Source: an uncultured Clostridia bacterium
Lineage (GTDB): Bacteria; Bacillota; Clostridia; TANB77; CAG-508
Assembly: GCA_946401865.1 (NCBI GenBank)
Contig: CAMIVO010000013.1
Coordinates: 1 to 38,632, forward strand
Length of the DNA stretch: 38,632 nt
Reading direction: 5' to 3'
Shown here: piece after piece, positions 23,567 through 31,165 of the stretch
How positions within the stretch are numbered: position 1 is the stretch's first letter
How the letters are laid out: each line of letters opens with the position of its first letter
Translations under genes and position numbers: made by a program
The notes under the pieces: model-generated
Database searches by the model: none
What the model was told of the DNA's origin: nothing
What the model saw: only the letters and a program-made list of their open reading frames with translations

Positions 23567-24508
23567 ATGGAAGAAATTATTAAACAAAAAAAAGGAAAAA
23601 ATAATGTTTTATTTATAATTATAGCTATAATTGGAATCATATTTTTCGCATCAGGATTTTCTAGTTATAATAAAAAAGAAGAAGAAAAAAAGTGGTCAGA
23701 TGTAACTGAAATTGGAGAATATAGCTATATAGATGCACAATATTTAGAAGGACCATATGTTGAAGAAACAGCAGAAAATGGAACAAAAAAGGAATATTAT
23801 TTAGCAATAAATCAAAATACAGTAGTTGGATGTATTTTAATAAAGCAAAATTCAACAACAGAAATTCCAATAGTTACTTCAGAAGAAGAATATAATAATG
23901 CAATAGCTCAAGATCCAAAAAGAATGTATGGATATTCTAAAAATTTTGAAAACGAAGTATCAAAAATTTTCATAGAAGAAATTAATGAACAGCTTGAATC
24001 AAATGAGGTTAATTTTACAAATCTTTCGGAATATATAGGAAAATATTATTTAGATACAACTGCTAGTAATGAAGATAAAGGATTGGGCGCAGTATTAATG
24101 ATTTTTGGTGCAATAATGATATTATGTTTGCCACTTTCTTTATTAAAAAACAATAAAGAGTATAAAAAATCACAAAAAGAGATATTAGACTTAAAACAAG
24201 ATGGAAAATATGATATGTATGACAATGACATTAATTCATCAAATTCATATACAGAAAAGAAGTATTCAACTATAATAGGAAATTTGAATATTTATAATTT
24301 TGAAAAAGATCTATTAGTAATACCAATTAAAAAAATAACAAATGTATATAAATGTTCAATGGAAAATGGTCAGTTATCACAAAGAGATCATATATGTATT
24401 GAAACTAATGAGAACGAAATATATAATATTGCATTTAAGCTAAGAGATAAAAAAGATGAAAAATTTGATAACTTACTAAACCAAATCAAGCAAAGGATGG
24501 TGAAATAA
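23567..24508 (+). CDS. Unknown two-helix membrane protein
   Basis: A 313-residue protein with a basic start, one helix at about 13-31, an extracytoplasmic domain of about 135 residues (35-170), a second helix at about 172-193, and a C-terminal cytoplasmic domain rich in Lys/Asp. No catalytic motif recognised. GAAAGGGG lies before the ATG. The next gene, a zinc-ribbon protein, begins 2 bases after the stop, so the two form an operon with their own promoter and terminator. Function unknown. Confidence 0.85.
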   Translation: MEEIIKQKKGKNNVLFIIIAIIGIIFFASGFSSYNKKEEEKKWSDVTEIGEYSYIDAQYLEGPYVEETAENGTKKEYYLAINQNTVVGCILIKQNSTTEIPIVTSEEEYNNAIAQDPKRMYGYSKNFENEVSKIFIEEINEQLESNEVNFTNLSEYIGKYYLDTTASNEDKGLGAVLMIFGAIMILCLPLSLLKNNKEYKKSQKEILDLKQDGKYDMYDNDINSSNSYTEKKYSTIIGNLNIYNFEKDLLVIPIKKITNVYKCSMENGQLSQRDHICIETNENEIYNIAFKLRDKKDEKFDNLLNQIKQRMVK

Positions 24509-24510
24509 TT

Positions 24511-24750
24511 ATGGTAGTATTTTATAGTTATGGATCACATTTTAAAGCAGATAAAGATTTAGGAATTTCTAAATGTGAAAATTGTAATTATGAGGCTAAG
24601 AAGCTTTTAATAACAGAAAAATATAAAATAAAATTATTTTATGTATTTCCACTATTCTCTAAAGTAAAAAACAGGGGAATATTCTGTACTCATTGTGGTA
24701 ATATAGAACCATTATCAAAAAAAGAATATGATGAGATGAAGGCAAAATAG
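24511..24750 (+). CDS. Small zinc-ribbon protein
   Basis: 79 residues with two Cys pairs, KCENCNYE and FCTHCGNIEPLS, about 38 residues apart, as in zinc-ribbon proteins of the type starting MVVFYSYGSHFK. It probably binds one zinc; its partner is unknown. The ribosome binding site (GGATGGTGA) is inside the end of the upstream membrane protein gene, suggesting translational coupling. Confidence 0.85.
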   Translation: MVVFYSYGSHFKADKDLGISKCENCNYEAKKLLITEKYKIKLFYVFPLFSKVKNRGIFCTHCGNIEPLSKKEYDEMKAK

Positions 24751-24758
24751 AGAAAAAC

Positions 24759-24817
24759 AAAACAGACTAAGCAATTCCATGAAGTAAAGCTTCAAGAATT
24801 TGTTTGTCTGTTTTTTT
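24759..24817 (+). terminator. Terminator before the hydrogenase genes
   Basis: Long hairpin whose base AAACAGAC/GTCTGTTT and upper stem (AATTC...GAATT) enclose a small loop, followed by a run of T. Confidence 0.8.
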
Positions 24818-24827
24818 ATTTATCCTA

Positions 24828-24855
24828 TTGTTTTTTTTTATTATTTTGATATAAT
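24828..24855 (+). promoter_or_regulatory. Likely promoter of the hydrogenase genes
   Basis: TTGTTT at 24828-24833, 16 bases, TATAAT at 24850-24855; the -35 lies in a T-rich run so only the -10 is convincing. Confidence 0.55.
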
Positions 24856-24887
24856 TAGAATATAAATTTAGATAATGGAGGAAATAA

Positions 24888-25352
24888 ATGGAAGATAAAG
24901 AATTTATGAAAAAATTATGTAGTGAGTTTTTACCTGAAAAAGACAATTTAATACAAATGCTAAATGAAGTTCAAGAGCATTTCGGTTATGTTCCAAAAGA
25001 AGCACAACAAGAACTTTCAGAATATTTAGGAATACCAATGGCAGAAATTTATGGAGTAATTACATTTTATTCAAGATTTAGTTTAAAACCAAAGGGAAAA
25101 TATAATATTTCAGTATGTTTAGGAACAGCATGTTTTGTTAAAGGTTCACAAAAAATTATGGATAGATTACTAGAAAGATTAAAAATAGGAGTAGGAGAAA
25201 CAACTCCAGATGGTAAGTTTTCAATAGAAGAAACAAGATGTGTAGGAGCCTGTGGTTTAGCACCAGTTTTTACTGTAAATGGTGAAGTTTATGGAAAAGC
25301 AACTGTGCAGAAGCTAGATCAGGTGCTAGATGAGTTGATGAGTTGTCAATAG
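24888..25352 (+). CDS. hydC: NuoE-like [2Fe-2S] subunit of an NAD-linked hydrogenase
   Basis: A 154-residue thioredoxin-like ferredoxin protein. Start MEDKEFMKKLCSEFLPEKDN, then helix LIQMLNEVQEHFGYVPKEAQ and the four cluster cysteines in CLGTACFVKGS and ETRCVGACGLAPVF. It is the small subunit of the trimeric bifurcating [FeFe]-hydrogenases (also called HndA/HydC). GGAGGAAATAA precedes the ATG. The last two residues (CQ) and the stop codon come from a REP-like repeat at 25342, so the native C-terminus was probably reset by that insertion. hydB follows after 141 bases that are filled by an inverted repeat pair. Confidence 0.93.
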   Translation: MEDKEFMKKLCSEFLPEKDNLIQMLNEVQEHFGYVPKEAQQELSEYLGIPMAEIYGVITFYSRFSLKPKGKYNISVCLGTACFVKGSQKIMDRLLERLKIGVGETTPDGKFSIEETRCVGACGLAPVFTVNGEVYGKATVQKLDQVLDELMSCQ

Positions 25353-25473
25353 GGACGGACCTTTTTGACAACTTGTTAAGAATTAAAAAGTTGAAAAAGA
25401 ATAGGAAAAAAATTATTTATATTTTCTAGGATAATTTGGTAGGTTGTCAAAAAGGTCCGTCCCTATTGACAAC
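25342..25473. repeat. Perfect inverted pair of the REP-like repeat
   Basis: Two identical 31-bp units, 25342-25372 and 25443-25473, in opposite orientation around 70 bases of AT-rich sequence. Each unit has GTTGTCAA/TTGACAAC ends and a GGGACGGACC centre. The pair can form a long hairpin between hydC and hydB, like REPIN/BIME structures. Confidence 0.92.
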
Positions 25474-25493
25474 CAAGGAAAGGATATTAAGTT

Positions 25494-27350
25494 ATGAAAT
25501 CATTGGAAGAAATTCATAAAATTAGAGAGGAAAAGAAAAAAGAATTAGACTTAAGAATTAATACCAAAGCAGATACAAGAGAAAAACACATTTTAGTATG
25601 TCATGGTACAGGATGTACATCATCTAAATCTCCTCAAATTTTAGAAAATTTTAATAAAATAATAAAAGAAAAAAATATAGAAAATGTTAGAGTTATAAAA
25701 ACAGGGTGTTTTGGACTATGTGCAAAGGGTCCAATTGTAATTATAAGACCAGAAGATACATTTTATGCAGGTGTTACACCAGATGATTGTGAAGAAATAA
25801 TTCAAACTCATATTATCGAGGGAAACAAAGTAGAAAGATTATTGGCAAAAGACATAGATGGAACAAAAGTAAATAGTTTAGATGAACTTAATTTCTACAA
25901 AAAACAAAAAAGAATAGCACTAAAAAATTGTGGTGTTATTAATCCAGAAGAAATTGATGAATACATAGCTTTTGACGGATATAAAGCACTAGAAAAAGTA
26001 TTAAAAGAAATGAGCCCAGATGATGTTATAAAAACAATATCTGATTCAGGACTTCGTGGACGTGGTGGAGCAGGATTCCCTACAGGAAAAAAATGGGAGC
26101 TTACAAAAGCAGTGCAAGGTGAACAAAAATATGTAGTATGTAATGCAGATGAAGGTGACCCTGGAGCATTTATGGATAGAAGTATTCTAGAAGGAGATCC
26201 TCACGCTGTTTTAGAAGCAATGGAAATTGCAGGATATACAATAGGTGCAAATAAGGGATTTATCTATGTCAGAGCAGAATATCCAATAGCAGTTAAAAGA
26301 TTAAAAATTGCAATTGAACAAGCAAGAAAATATGGAATACTTGGAAAAAATATATTTGGAACAAATTTCAATTTTGACATAGAAATTCGTTTAGGGGCAG
26401 GTGCCTTTGTATGTGGGGAAGAAACAGCACTTTTAGAGTCTATTGAAGGAAAACGTGGTCAGCCAAGAGTAAAACCACCATATCCAGCAAATGCAGGTCT
26501 ATGGGGTAAACCTACTTTAATTAACAATGTTGAAACATATGCCAATATTGCTCAAATTATATTAAAAGGTTCTGAATGGTATTCTTCAATCGGAACTGAA
26601 ACTTCAAAAGGAACAAAAGTATTTGCATTAGGAGGAAATGTTAATAATATAGGTTTAGTTGAAGTACCAATGGGTACAACTTTAAGAGAAATTGTTTATG
26701 ATATTGGTGGTGGAATTCCAAATGGTCGTGAGTTCAAAGCAGCTCAAACAGGTGGACCTTCTGGAGGATGTATACCAAAAGAAAATTTAGATGTTCCAAT
26801 AGATTATGAATCTCTAAAACAAATAGGTTCTATGATGGGATCTGGTGGACTAATTGTAATGGATGATACAAAATGTATGGTAAGTTTAGCTAAATTCTAT
26901 TTACAATTTACAGTTAGCGAAAGTTGCGGAAAATGTACTCCTTGTAGAATTGGTACAAAAAGAATGCTTGAAATTCTAGAAAAAATTACAGAAGGAAAAG
27001 GAGAAGAAAAAGACTTAGAAAAATTAGATAAATTAGCTAAAAATATAATAAGAGCAAGTGTATGTGGTCTTGGTCAAACAGCACCAAACCCCGTATTAAG
27101 TACAATGAAATATTTTATGGATGAATATAAAGAGCATGTTTTCGATAAAAAATGTAGAACTAATGAATGTAAAAAATTAGCTAAAATTACTATTGATCCA
27201 CAAAAGTGCAAAGGTTGTGGATTATGCCAGAAAAATTGTCCAGTTGGTGCAATTAAAGGTGAAGGAAGAGATATTAGAGAAATTGATCAAACTAAATGTA
27301 TTAAATGCGGTACTTGTATTGCAAAGTGTCCTTTCCACGCAATAAGTTGA
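25494..27350 (+). CDS. hydB: NuoF-like NAD(P)H- and FMN-binding subunit of the hydrogenase
   Basis: A 618-residue multidomain protein. Residues about 30-120: thioredoxin-like [2Fe-2S] domain (CHGTGCTSSKSP, TGCFGLCAKGP). About 150-440: NuoF core with the glycine-rich GLRGRGGAGFPTGKKWE, NADEGDPGAFMDRS and GAGAFVCGEETALLESIEG, binding FMN and NAD(P)H. About 470-560: [4Fe-4S] domain SCGKCTPCRIGTKRM. C-terminal two [4Fe-4S] ferredoxin motifs, CKGCGLCQKNCPVGAI and CIKCGTCIAKCPFHAI. This is the HydB/HndC subunit where NADH oxidation and probably electron bifurcation occur. AAGGA before the ATG. Its stop is followed immediately by a palindromic repeat. Confidence 0.95.
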   Translation: MKSLEEIHKIREEKKKELDLRINTKADTREKHILVCHGTGCTSSKSPQILENFNKIIKEKNIENVRVIKTGCFGLCAKGPIVIIRPEDTFYAGVTPDDCEEIIQTHIIEGNKVERLLAKDIDGTKVNSLDELNFYKKQKRIALKNCGVINPEEIDEYIAFDGYKALEKVLKEMSPDDVIKTISDSGLRGRGGAGFPTGKKWELTKAVQGEQKYVVCNADEGDPGAFMDRSILEGDPHAVLEAMEIAGYTIGANKGFIYVRAEYPIAVKRLKIAIEQARKYGILGKNIFGTNFNFDIEIRLGAGAFVCGEETALLESIEGKRGQPRVKPPYPANAGLWGKPTLINNVETYANIAQIILKGSEWYSSIGTETSKGTKVFALGGNVNNIGLVEVPMGTTLREIVYDIGGGIPNGREFKAAQTGGPSGGCIPKENLDVPIDYESLKQIGSMMGSGGLIVMDDTKCMVSLAKFYLQFTVSESCGKCTPCRIGTKRMLEILEKITEGKGEEKDLEKLDKLAKNIIRASVCGLGQTAPNPVLSTMKYFMDEYKEHVFDKKCRTNECKKLAKITIDPQKCKGCGLCQKNCPVGAIKGEGRDIREIDQTKCIKCGTCIAKCPFHAIS

Positions 27351-27471
27351 GTCGAAAAATAATTACAATTTTAGCTGTGTTAAAATCTTACTTAAAAATG
27401 CTCATGTACAACACGTACACTCCGCTTTTTGCGTAAGATTTTGCCTTGCTAAAATTTAATTCTTTTTCGAC
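27351..27471. repeat. 121-bp palindromic element after hydB
   Basis: Begins GTCGAAAAATAATTACAATT and ends with the near-complement (GCTAAAATTTAATT then CTTTTTCGAC); an inner pair AAAATCTTAC/GTAAGATTTT follows. The centre has GTACAACACGTACAC. It begins one base after the hydB stop. No ORF. The T-rich ends could end transcription, which would separate hydA. Confidence 0.8.
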
Positions 27472-27504
27472 GGAGAACAATGTGCAGAATTAATTTTGCC
27501 TGCT

Positions 27505-27555
27505 GTGCATACTGACGCTGTAACTCACTAGTGTTCGAACAGCCTCAGCATAGCA
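27505..27555. repeat. Imperfect palindrome, GC-richer patch
   Basis: GCATACTGACGCTGT and the approximate complement of ACAGCCTCAGCATAG flank an 18-base centre. It lies between two other repeat elements and is richer in GC than the surrounding DNA. Not coding. Confidence 0.5.
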
Positions 27556-27575
27556 ATACTCGTTTTTGATTTGTT

Positions 27576-27635
27576 AAAAAAATAAATATATAAACTTTAG
27601 GCTGGGCTAAATTATAGTAAATCGTGAATTGTAAC
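27576..27635 (-). repeat. One-arm fragment of the 245-bp fold-back element
   Basis: On the minus strand it matches the left arm of copy A (2279-2340): GTTACAATTCACG at the end, then TTACTATAA, and AAAGTTTATATATTTATT, with several point differences. Only about 60 bases remain. Confidence 0.82.
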
Positions 27636-27652
27636 ATTGTGTCATGTGAAAG

Positions 27653-27682
27653 GTTGTCAAAAAGGTCCGTCCCCATTGACAC
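27653..27682 (-). repeat. REP-like repeat before hydA
   Basis: GTTGTCAAAAAGGTCCGTCC, then CCATTGACAC: a single unit in the orientation opposite to the polA copy. About 97 bases before the hydA start. Confidence 0.88.
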
Positions 27683-27778
27683 GATACAATACATCAACTG
27701 ATGAAATAGAAAGTTACAGAATAGAAGGTTATTTATTAGAAAAATAAAGCCCAAATGAGGCAAAAAAGGAGAAATTTT

Positions 27779-29530
27779 ATGGAAGAAAATCTAATTAATT
27801 TAACAATAGATAATCACAACATACAGGTTCCAAAGGGAACTACAATTCTAGAAGCTGCAAGAAAAGCAGGAATTGATATACCAACACTTTGTTTCTTAAA
27901 GGAAATAAATGAAGTTGGTGATTGTAGAATGTGTATTGTAGAAGTAGAAGGAAGACGTGGATTTGCTACTTCTTGTATTACAAAAGCCGAGGAGGGAATG
28001 GTAGTACATACAAATACACCAGCTGTAGTTGAAGCAAGAAGAGTTGTTTTAGATTTGATAGTTTCAAATCATAAAATAGAATGTCTAAAATGTATAAGAA
28101 ATGGAAATTGTGAACTTCAAGATTTATGCAAAAGATTTAATATTCAAGATATAGAATTTGAAGGAGAAATGCAAGAACATAAAGTAGATGATTTATCACC
28201 ATCAATTGTAAGAGATGCAGACAAATGTGTTTTATGTAGAAGATGTATAGCAGCTTGTAAAAATGTACAAAAAATAGGGGCAATTGATTGTATTAATAGA
28301 GGATTTGAATCTTGTATTTCAACTACAAATGAAAAATCTTTAAATGATGTAAATTGTACATTTTGTGGACAATGTATTGAAGCGTGCCCAACAGGAGCTT
28401 TACATGAAAAAGATACAACAGAAGAAGTATGGAAAAAGATACAAGATCCAGAAACTATAGTTATTGCACAAACTGCACCTGCTGTTAGAGTTGCTCTTGG
28501 TGAAGAATTTGGAATGGAAATAGGTACTAATGTAACAGGTAAAATGGTTACAGCTCTAAAAAGAATTGGATTTGATAAAGTATTTGACACAAATACTGGA
28601 GCAGATTTTACAATAATGGAAGAAGCAAATGAATTTATAGAAAGATTTACATCAAATGAAAATATTCCTATGATAACATCTTGCAGTCCTGGATGGATAA
28701 AATTTATTGAAATGAATTATCCAGATTTATTACCACATTTATCTAGTTGTAAATCACCACATCAAATGTTTGGAGCTTTAATTAAAACATATTATGCAGA
28801 AAAAGAAGAAATAGATCCTAAAAAAATATATATGGTTTCTGTAATGCCATGTATTGCTAAAAAGTTTGAAAGACAACGTGAAGAAATGGTTAATGACGGT
28901 TTATTTGATGTAGACAATGTAATTACAACTCGTGAGCTTGCAAGAATGATTAAACAAGCAAATATAGAGTTTACAGGCTTAGAAGATTCAGAATTTGATT
29001 CACCTATGGGAGAGGCAACAGGTGCCGCAGCAATTTTTGGAACAACAGGTGGAGTTATGGAAGCAGCTTTAAGAACAGCTCAGGATACTCTAACAGGAGA
29101 AGATTTACCAAAAATTAATTTTGAGCAAGTAAGAGGTGGAGAAGGAATTAAAAGAGCAACAGTAAATATTGCAGGAAAAGAGATTAAAGTGGTTGCAGCA
29201 AGTGGCTTAGCAAATGCAAGAGAAATATTAGAAGAAATAAAATCAGGAAAAGCAGATTATCAATTTGTAGAAATAATGGCATGTCCAGGAGGATGTGTAA
29301 TGGGTGGTGGTCAGCCAATAAAATCTTCTAAAATACGATCTGAAGTTGATGTAAGGGCATTAAGAGCAAATGCATTATATTCAATAGATGAAAAATCACT
29401 AATTAGAAAATCACATGAAAATCCAGTTGTAAAAAAGATATATGATGAATTTTTACAAAAACCAGGAAGTGAAATAGCAGAAAAATTGTTACATACAAAA
29501 TATACAAAAAGAGAAAAATACAATATATAG
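27779..29530 (+). CDS. hydA: [FeFe]-hydrogenase catalytic subunit of the trimeric NAD-linked enzyme
   Basis: About 583 residues. Order: N-terminal [2Fe-2S] ferredoxin (DIPTLCFLKEINEVGDCRMC), His-ligated [4Fe-4S] (HKIECLKCIRNGNCELQDLC), two [4Fe-4S] (CVLCRRCIAACKN, CTFCGQCIEACPTGAL), then the H-cluster domain: L1 TSCSPGW (residues 300-306), L2 MPCIAKKFE, L3 EIMACPGGCVMGGGQP, and a small-subunit-like tail KSHENPVVKKIYDEF. It makes or oxidises H2; with the NuoE/NuoF-like partners it most likely couples NADH and ferredoxin by bifurcation. Start ATG at 27779 (AAGGAG seven bases before); the ATG at 27755 has no ribosome binding site. L1 has Ser where the common motif is TSCCPxW. The maturases HydEFG are not in the window. 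Confidence 0.95.
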   Translation: MEENLINLTIDNHNIQVPKGTTILEAARKAGIDIPTLCFLKEINEVGDCRMCIVEVEGRRGFATSCITKAEEGMVVHTNTPAVVEARRVVLDLIVSNHKIECLKCIRNGNCELQDLCKRFNIQDIEFEGEMQEHKVDDLSPSIVRDADKCVLCRRCIAACKNVQKIGAIDCINRGFESCISTTNEKSLNDVNCTFCGQCIEACPTGALHEKDTTEEVWKKIQDPETIVIAQTAPAVRVALGEEFGMEIGTNVTGKMVTALKRIGFDKVFDTNTGADFTIMEEANEFIERFTSNENIPMITSCSPGWIKFIEMNYPDLLPHLSSCKSPHQMFGALIKTYYAEKEEIDPKKIYMVSVMPCIAKKFERQREEMVNDGLFDVDNVITTRELARMIKQANIEFTGLEDSEFDSPMGEATGAAAIFGTTGGVMEAALRTAQDTLTGEDLPKINFEQVRGGEGIKRATVNIAGKEIKVVAASGLANAREILEEIKSGKADYQFVEIMACPGGCVMGGGQPIKSSKIRSEVDVRALRANALYSIDEKSLIRKSHENPVVKKIYDEFLQKPGSEIAEKLLHTKYTKREKYNI

Positions 29531-29607
29531 TTTTTAATTGGGGTCAGACTTTAGTAAAAAATGTCGAATAAGCTCGAACGATTTTTAGATAAAATAATCA
29601 AAAAATA

Positions 29608-29704
29608 TTGCATATTTTTTGATTTGTTGTATAATAAATATAAAGATCTAGTCATATTATTAAATGGTCAAAAAAAAGCAGACATGTGCGAATGTCTGCT
29701 TTTT
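29608..29704 (+). ncRNA. Possible small RNA, or long 3' leader of the hydA terminator
   Basis: TTGCAT at 29608-29613, 16 bases, TATAAT at 29630-29635, then about 60 bases and a strong hairpin terminator (29670-29704: AGCAGACAT-GTGCGA-ATGTCTGCTTTTT). No ORF. It could be a short RNA of about 65 nt with its own promoter. The same terminator also serves hydA, 140 bases upstream. Confidence 0.4.
29670..29704. terminator. Strong terminator after hydA
   Basis: Perfect 9-bp stem with a 6-base loop and T on one side, A on the other (works in both directions). Confidence 0.9.
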
Positions 29705-29779
29705 GCTTAGTAATGAAATAATTTATAAATTTATTGAAAGTATTAAAACTCAAAAAATATTCAAAATGATAGTTCCCTA

Positions 29780-29808
29780 TTGAAATATGAATAAAAATAT
29801 AGTATAGT
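29780..29808 (+). promoter_or_regulatory. Promoter of the 35-residue peptide gene (module B)
   Basis: TTGAAA at 29780-29785, 17 bases, TATAGT at 29803-29808. The transcript would start near 29815 with an 80-base leader that contains a CTCGA/TCGAG hairpin (about 29860-29877) and ACCTC (29858-29862) able to pair with GAGGT of the ribosome binding site. Confidence 0.7.
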
Positions 29809-29894
29809 ATTTACTATAGAAAGTAAGTTAAAGCAAATGTGAGTGTGTTATCTCCAAACCTCGATTATTTGTCGAGAGTAAGGAGGTGATTATT

Positions 29895-30002
29895 ATGGTA
29901 AATTTTTTACTTTTCCTTATTATAGGTTTTATGTTTTCGTTAGCCATAAATGTCGCCTTATTGTGTATTATATACATAATGTGGACAGACAAACAAATAT
30001 AA
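29895..30002 (+). CDS. 35-residue membrane peptide, candidate type I toxin (module B)
   Basis: Peptide beginning MVNFLLFLIIGFMFSLAINV and ending IMWTDKQI: one long membrane helix and a short polar, charged tail with a Trp at the membrane border, a common look for type I toxins. AGGAGGTGATTATT precedes the ATG with good spacing. Its stop codon touches a hairpin terminator, and a consensus promoter faces it from the other side. I do not recognise the peptide family. Confidence 0.75.
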   Translation: MVNFLLFLIIGFMFSLAINVALLCIIYIMWTDKQI

Positions 30003-30090
30003 AAAAACACCACATTTAGCTTTGCCGAGCTGTGTGGTGTTTACCAAATATTATGAGGTAGCACACATTGTTTGTGGCTACTTACTTTCT
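30001..30090 (-). ncRNA. Candidate antitoxin RNA of module B
   Basis: Predicted minus-strand RNA of about 90 nt from the promoter at 30125-30097 to the hairpin at 30005-30042; no ORF. It folds a 5' hairpin (GTAGC...GCTAC, about 30058-30081) and overlaps the 3' end of the peptide mRNA through the shared hairpin. Between the hairpins it exposes CTACCTCAT, whose ACCTC can pair with the peptide's ribosome binding site, but only over about 6 bases. The first 14 bases are the same as the first bases of the peptide mRNA. Confidence 0.65.
30005..30042. terminator. Shared hairpin of module B
   Basis: 10-bp stem AAACACCACA/TGTGGTGTTT with an inner AGCT/AGCT pair and loop TTGCCG. The seven A at 30001-30007 give a strong U-run for the minus-strand RNA; the plus-strand run is only three T, so the peptide mRNA may read through into the antisense region. 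The GCCGAG in the loop also occurs in the terminator loop of module A. Confidence 0.82.
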
Positions 30091-30096
30091 ATATAT

Positions 30097-30125
30097 ATTA
30101 TATACATTTATTTTTATTTTGTCAA
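30097..30125 (-). promoter_or_regulatory. Consensus promoter of the module B antisense RNA
   Basis: On the minus strand perfect TTGACA (30125-30120), 17-base spacer, perfect TATAAT (30102-30097). It faces the peptide gene. Confidence 0.85.
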
Positions 30126-30178
30126 ATAAAACAATAAAATACTTAGAATTATATATTTTGAAAGGACAGAGAGTAAAA

Positions 30179-31081
30179 ATGGAAAATAAAATAACAAAAT
30201 TTTTAGCATATAACAAAAGAGTAGCTGTAATGTGTCTCGATACTACTGAATTAGTAGAAGAAATAAGAAAAATACATGATTTAACACCAACTACAACAGC
30301 AGTTTTAGGCAGAGTTGCAACAGTGTCAAGTATGATGTCACACTTAAATTTAAAAGAAACTTCTGACAATTTAACAATTCAAATAAAAGGAAATGGACCA
30401 ATGGGAACCATAGTTTCTATTTGTGAGTTAGAAGATTTAAGAACAGCAAATATTAAAATTTATGCGGATAACCCTAAAATTGAGCTACCATTAAAACAAA
30501 ATGGTAAAATAGATGTAGGTGGAGCAGTTGGGAATTTTGGATTTTTGAATGTAATTAGACAAAATGACATAACAAATGCGAAATATAATGGAATAATTCC
30601 TTTAGTTTCTGGAGAAATTGCAGAGGATTTTACGGAATTTTTTGCAAAATCTGAGCAAAAGCCAACAGCACTTGCACTTGGAGTTTTAGTTGATAAAAAT
30701 GGTGTTAAAAGAGCAGGAGGATATATAATAAATCCTTTACCAGATGCAACAGATGAAGATATAACAAAAATCGAACAAGCAATTTCAAATTCAAAACCAA
30801 TTTCAGCAATGCTAGATGAAAATATGACTTTAGAACAAATTGCAAAAACTGTTACTGGAGACGAAAATATTGAGGTATTAAAACAAGATCTAAGAGTGCA
30901 ATATAAATGCAATTGCTCAAAAGATAAATTTGAACGTGGTATAAGGTCTTTAGGTAAAGAAGAAATAAAAACAATACTTGAAGAAGATGGAAAAATAGAT
31001 ACAGAATGTAATTTCTGCCACAAAAAATATCATTTTAGTAAAGAAGAGTTAGAATTTTTCATTGGGGACAGTACAATTTAA
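30179..31081 (+). CDS. hslO: Redox-regulated chaperone Hsp33
   Basis: A 300-residue protein from ATG 30179, the usual Hsp33 length; the frame is open upstream to 30068, but that part overlaps module B and has no ribosome binding site. N-terminal MENKITKFLAYNKRVAVMCLDTTELVEEIRK, GNGPMGTIVSICE, then the linker and the C-terminal zinc-binding CNCSKDKF...ECNFCHKKYHF. Under oxidative stress the four cysteines form disulfides and the dimer binds unfolding proteins. GAAAGGACAGAG lies before the start. It stands alone. Confidence 0.95.
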   Translation: MENKITKFLAYNKRVAVMCLDTTELVEEIRKIHDLTPTTTAVLGRVATVSSMMSHLNLKETSDNLTIQIKGNGPMGTIVSICELEDLRTANIKIYADNPKIELPLKQNGKIDVGGAVGNFGFLNVIRQNDITNAKYNGIIPLVSGEIAEDFTEFFAKSEQKPTALALGVLVDKNGVKRAGGYIINPLPDATDEDITKIEQAISNSKPISAMLDENMTLEQIAKTVTGDENIEVLKQDLRVQYKCNCSKDKFERGIRSLGKEEIKTILEEDGKIDTECNFCHKKYHFSKEELEFFIGDSTI

Positions 31082-31107
31082 TACAATTAATAAATGTAAT
31101 TGTATTA
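31079..31107. terminator. Hairpin at the hslO stop
   Basis: Perfect 11-bp AT-only stem TAATACAATTA/TAATTGTATTA with a 7-base loop overlapping the stop codon. No good T-run follows, so termination is uncertain. Confidence 0.45.
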
Positions 31108-31165
31108 AATAAAAAACTAAAGTATTAAAATTGATTTGTTATTTAAGTAGAAATATGGAGGATAT

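Noticed and set aside
27755-27778. Upstream start for hydA
   Set aside because: No ribosome binding site before 27755; AAGGAG lies inside this part and fits the ATG at 27779.
28144-28590. 148-codon minus-strand ORF under hydA
   Set aside because: Lies fully inside hydA cluster-binding coding sequence; composition of a reverse-frame shadow.
29541-29580. GGGGTCAGACTTTAG and TGTCGAATAAGCTCGAACG after hydA as another REP unit
   Set aside because: Only loosely like the other repeats; no paired ends. Not listed as a feature.
30068-30178. N-terminal extension of hslO
   Set aside because: The 37 extra residues are hydrophobic and unlike Hsp33, have no ribosome binding site and overlap the antisense promoter; MENKITKFLAYN is the normal start.
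30082-31023. Minus-strand ORFs under hslO (95 and 187 codons)
   Set aside because: Shadows of a clearly identified gene; Ser/Phe-rich translations without ribosome binding sites.
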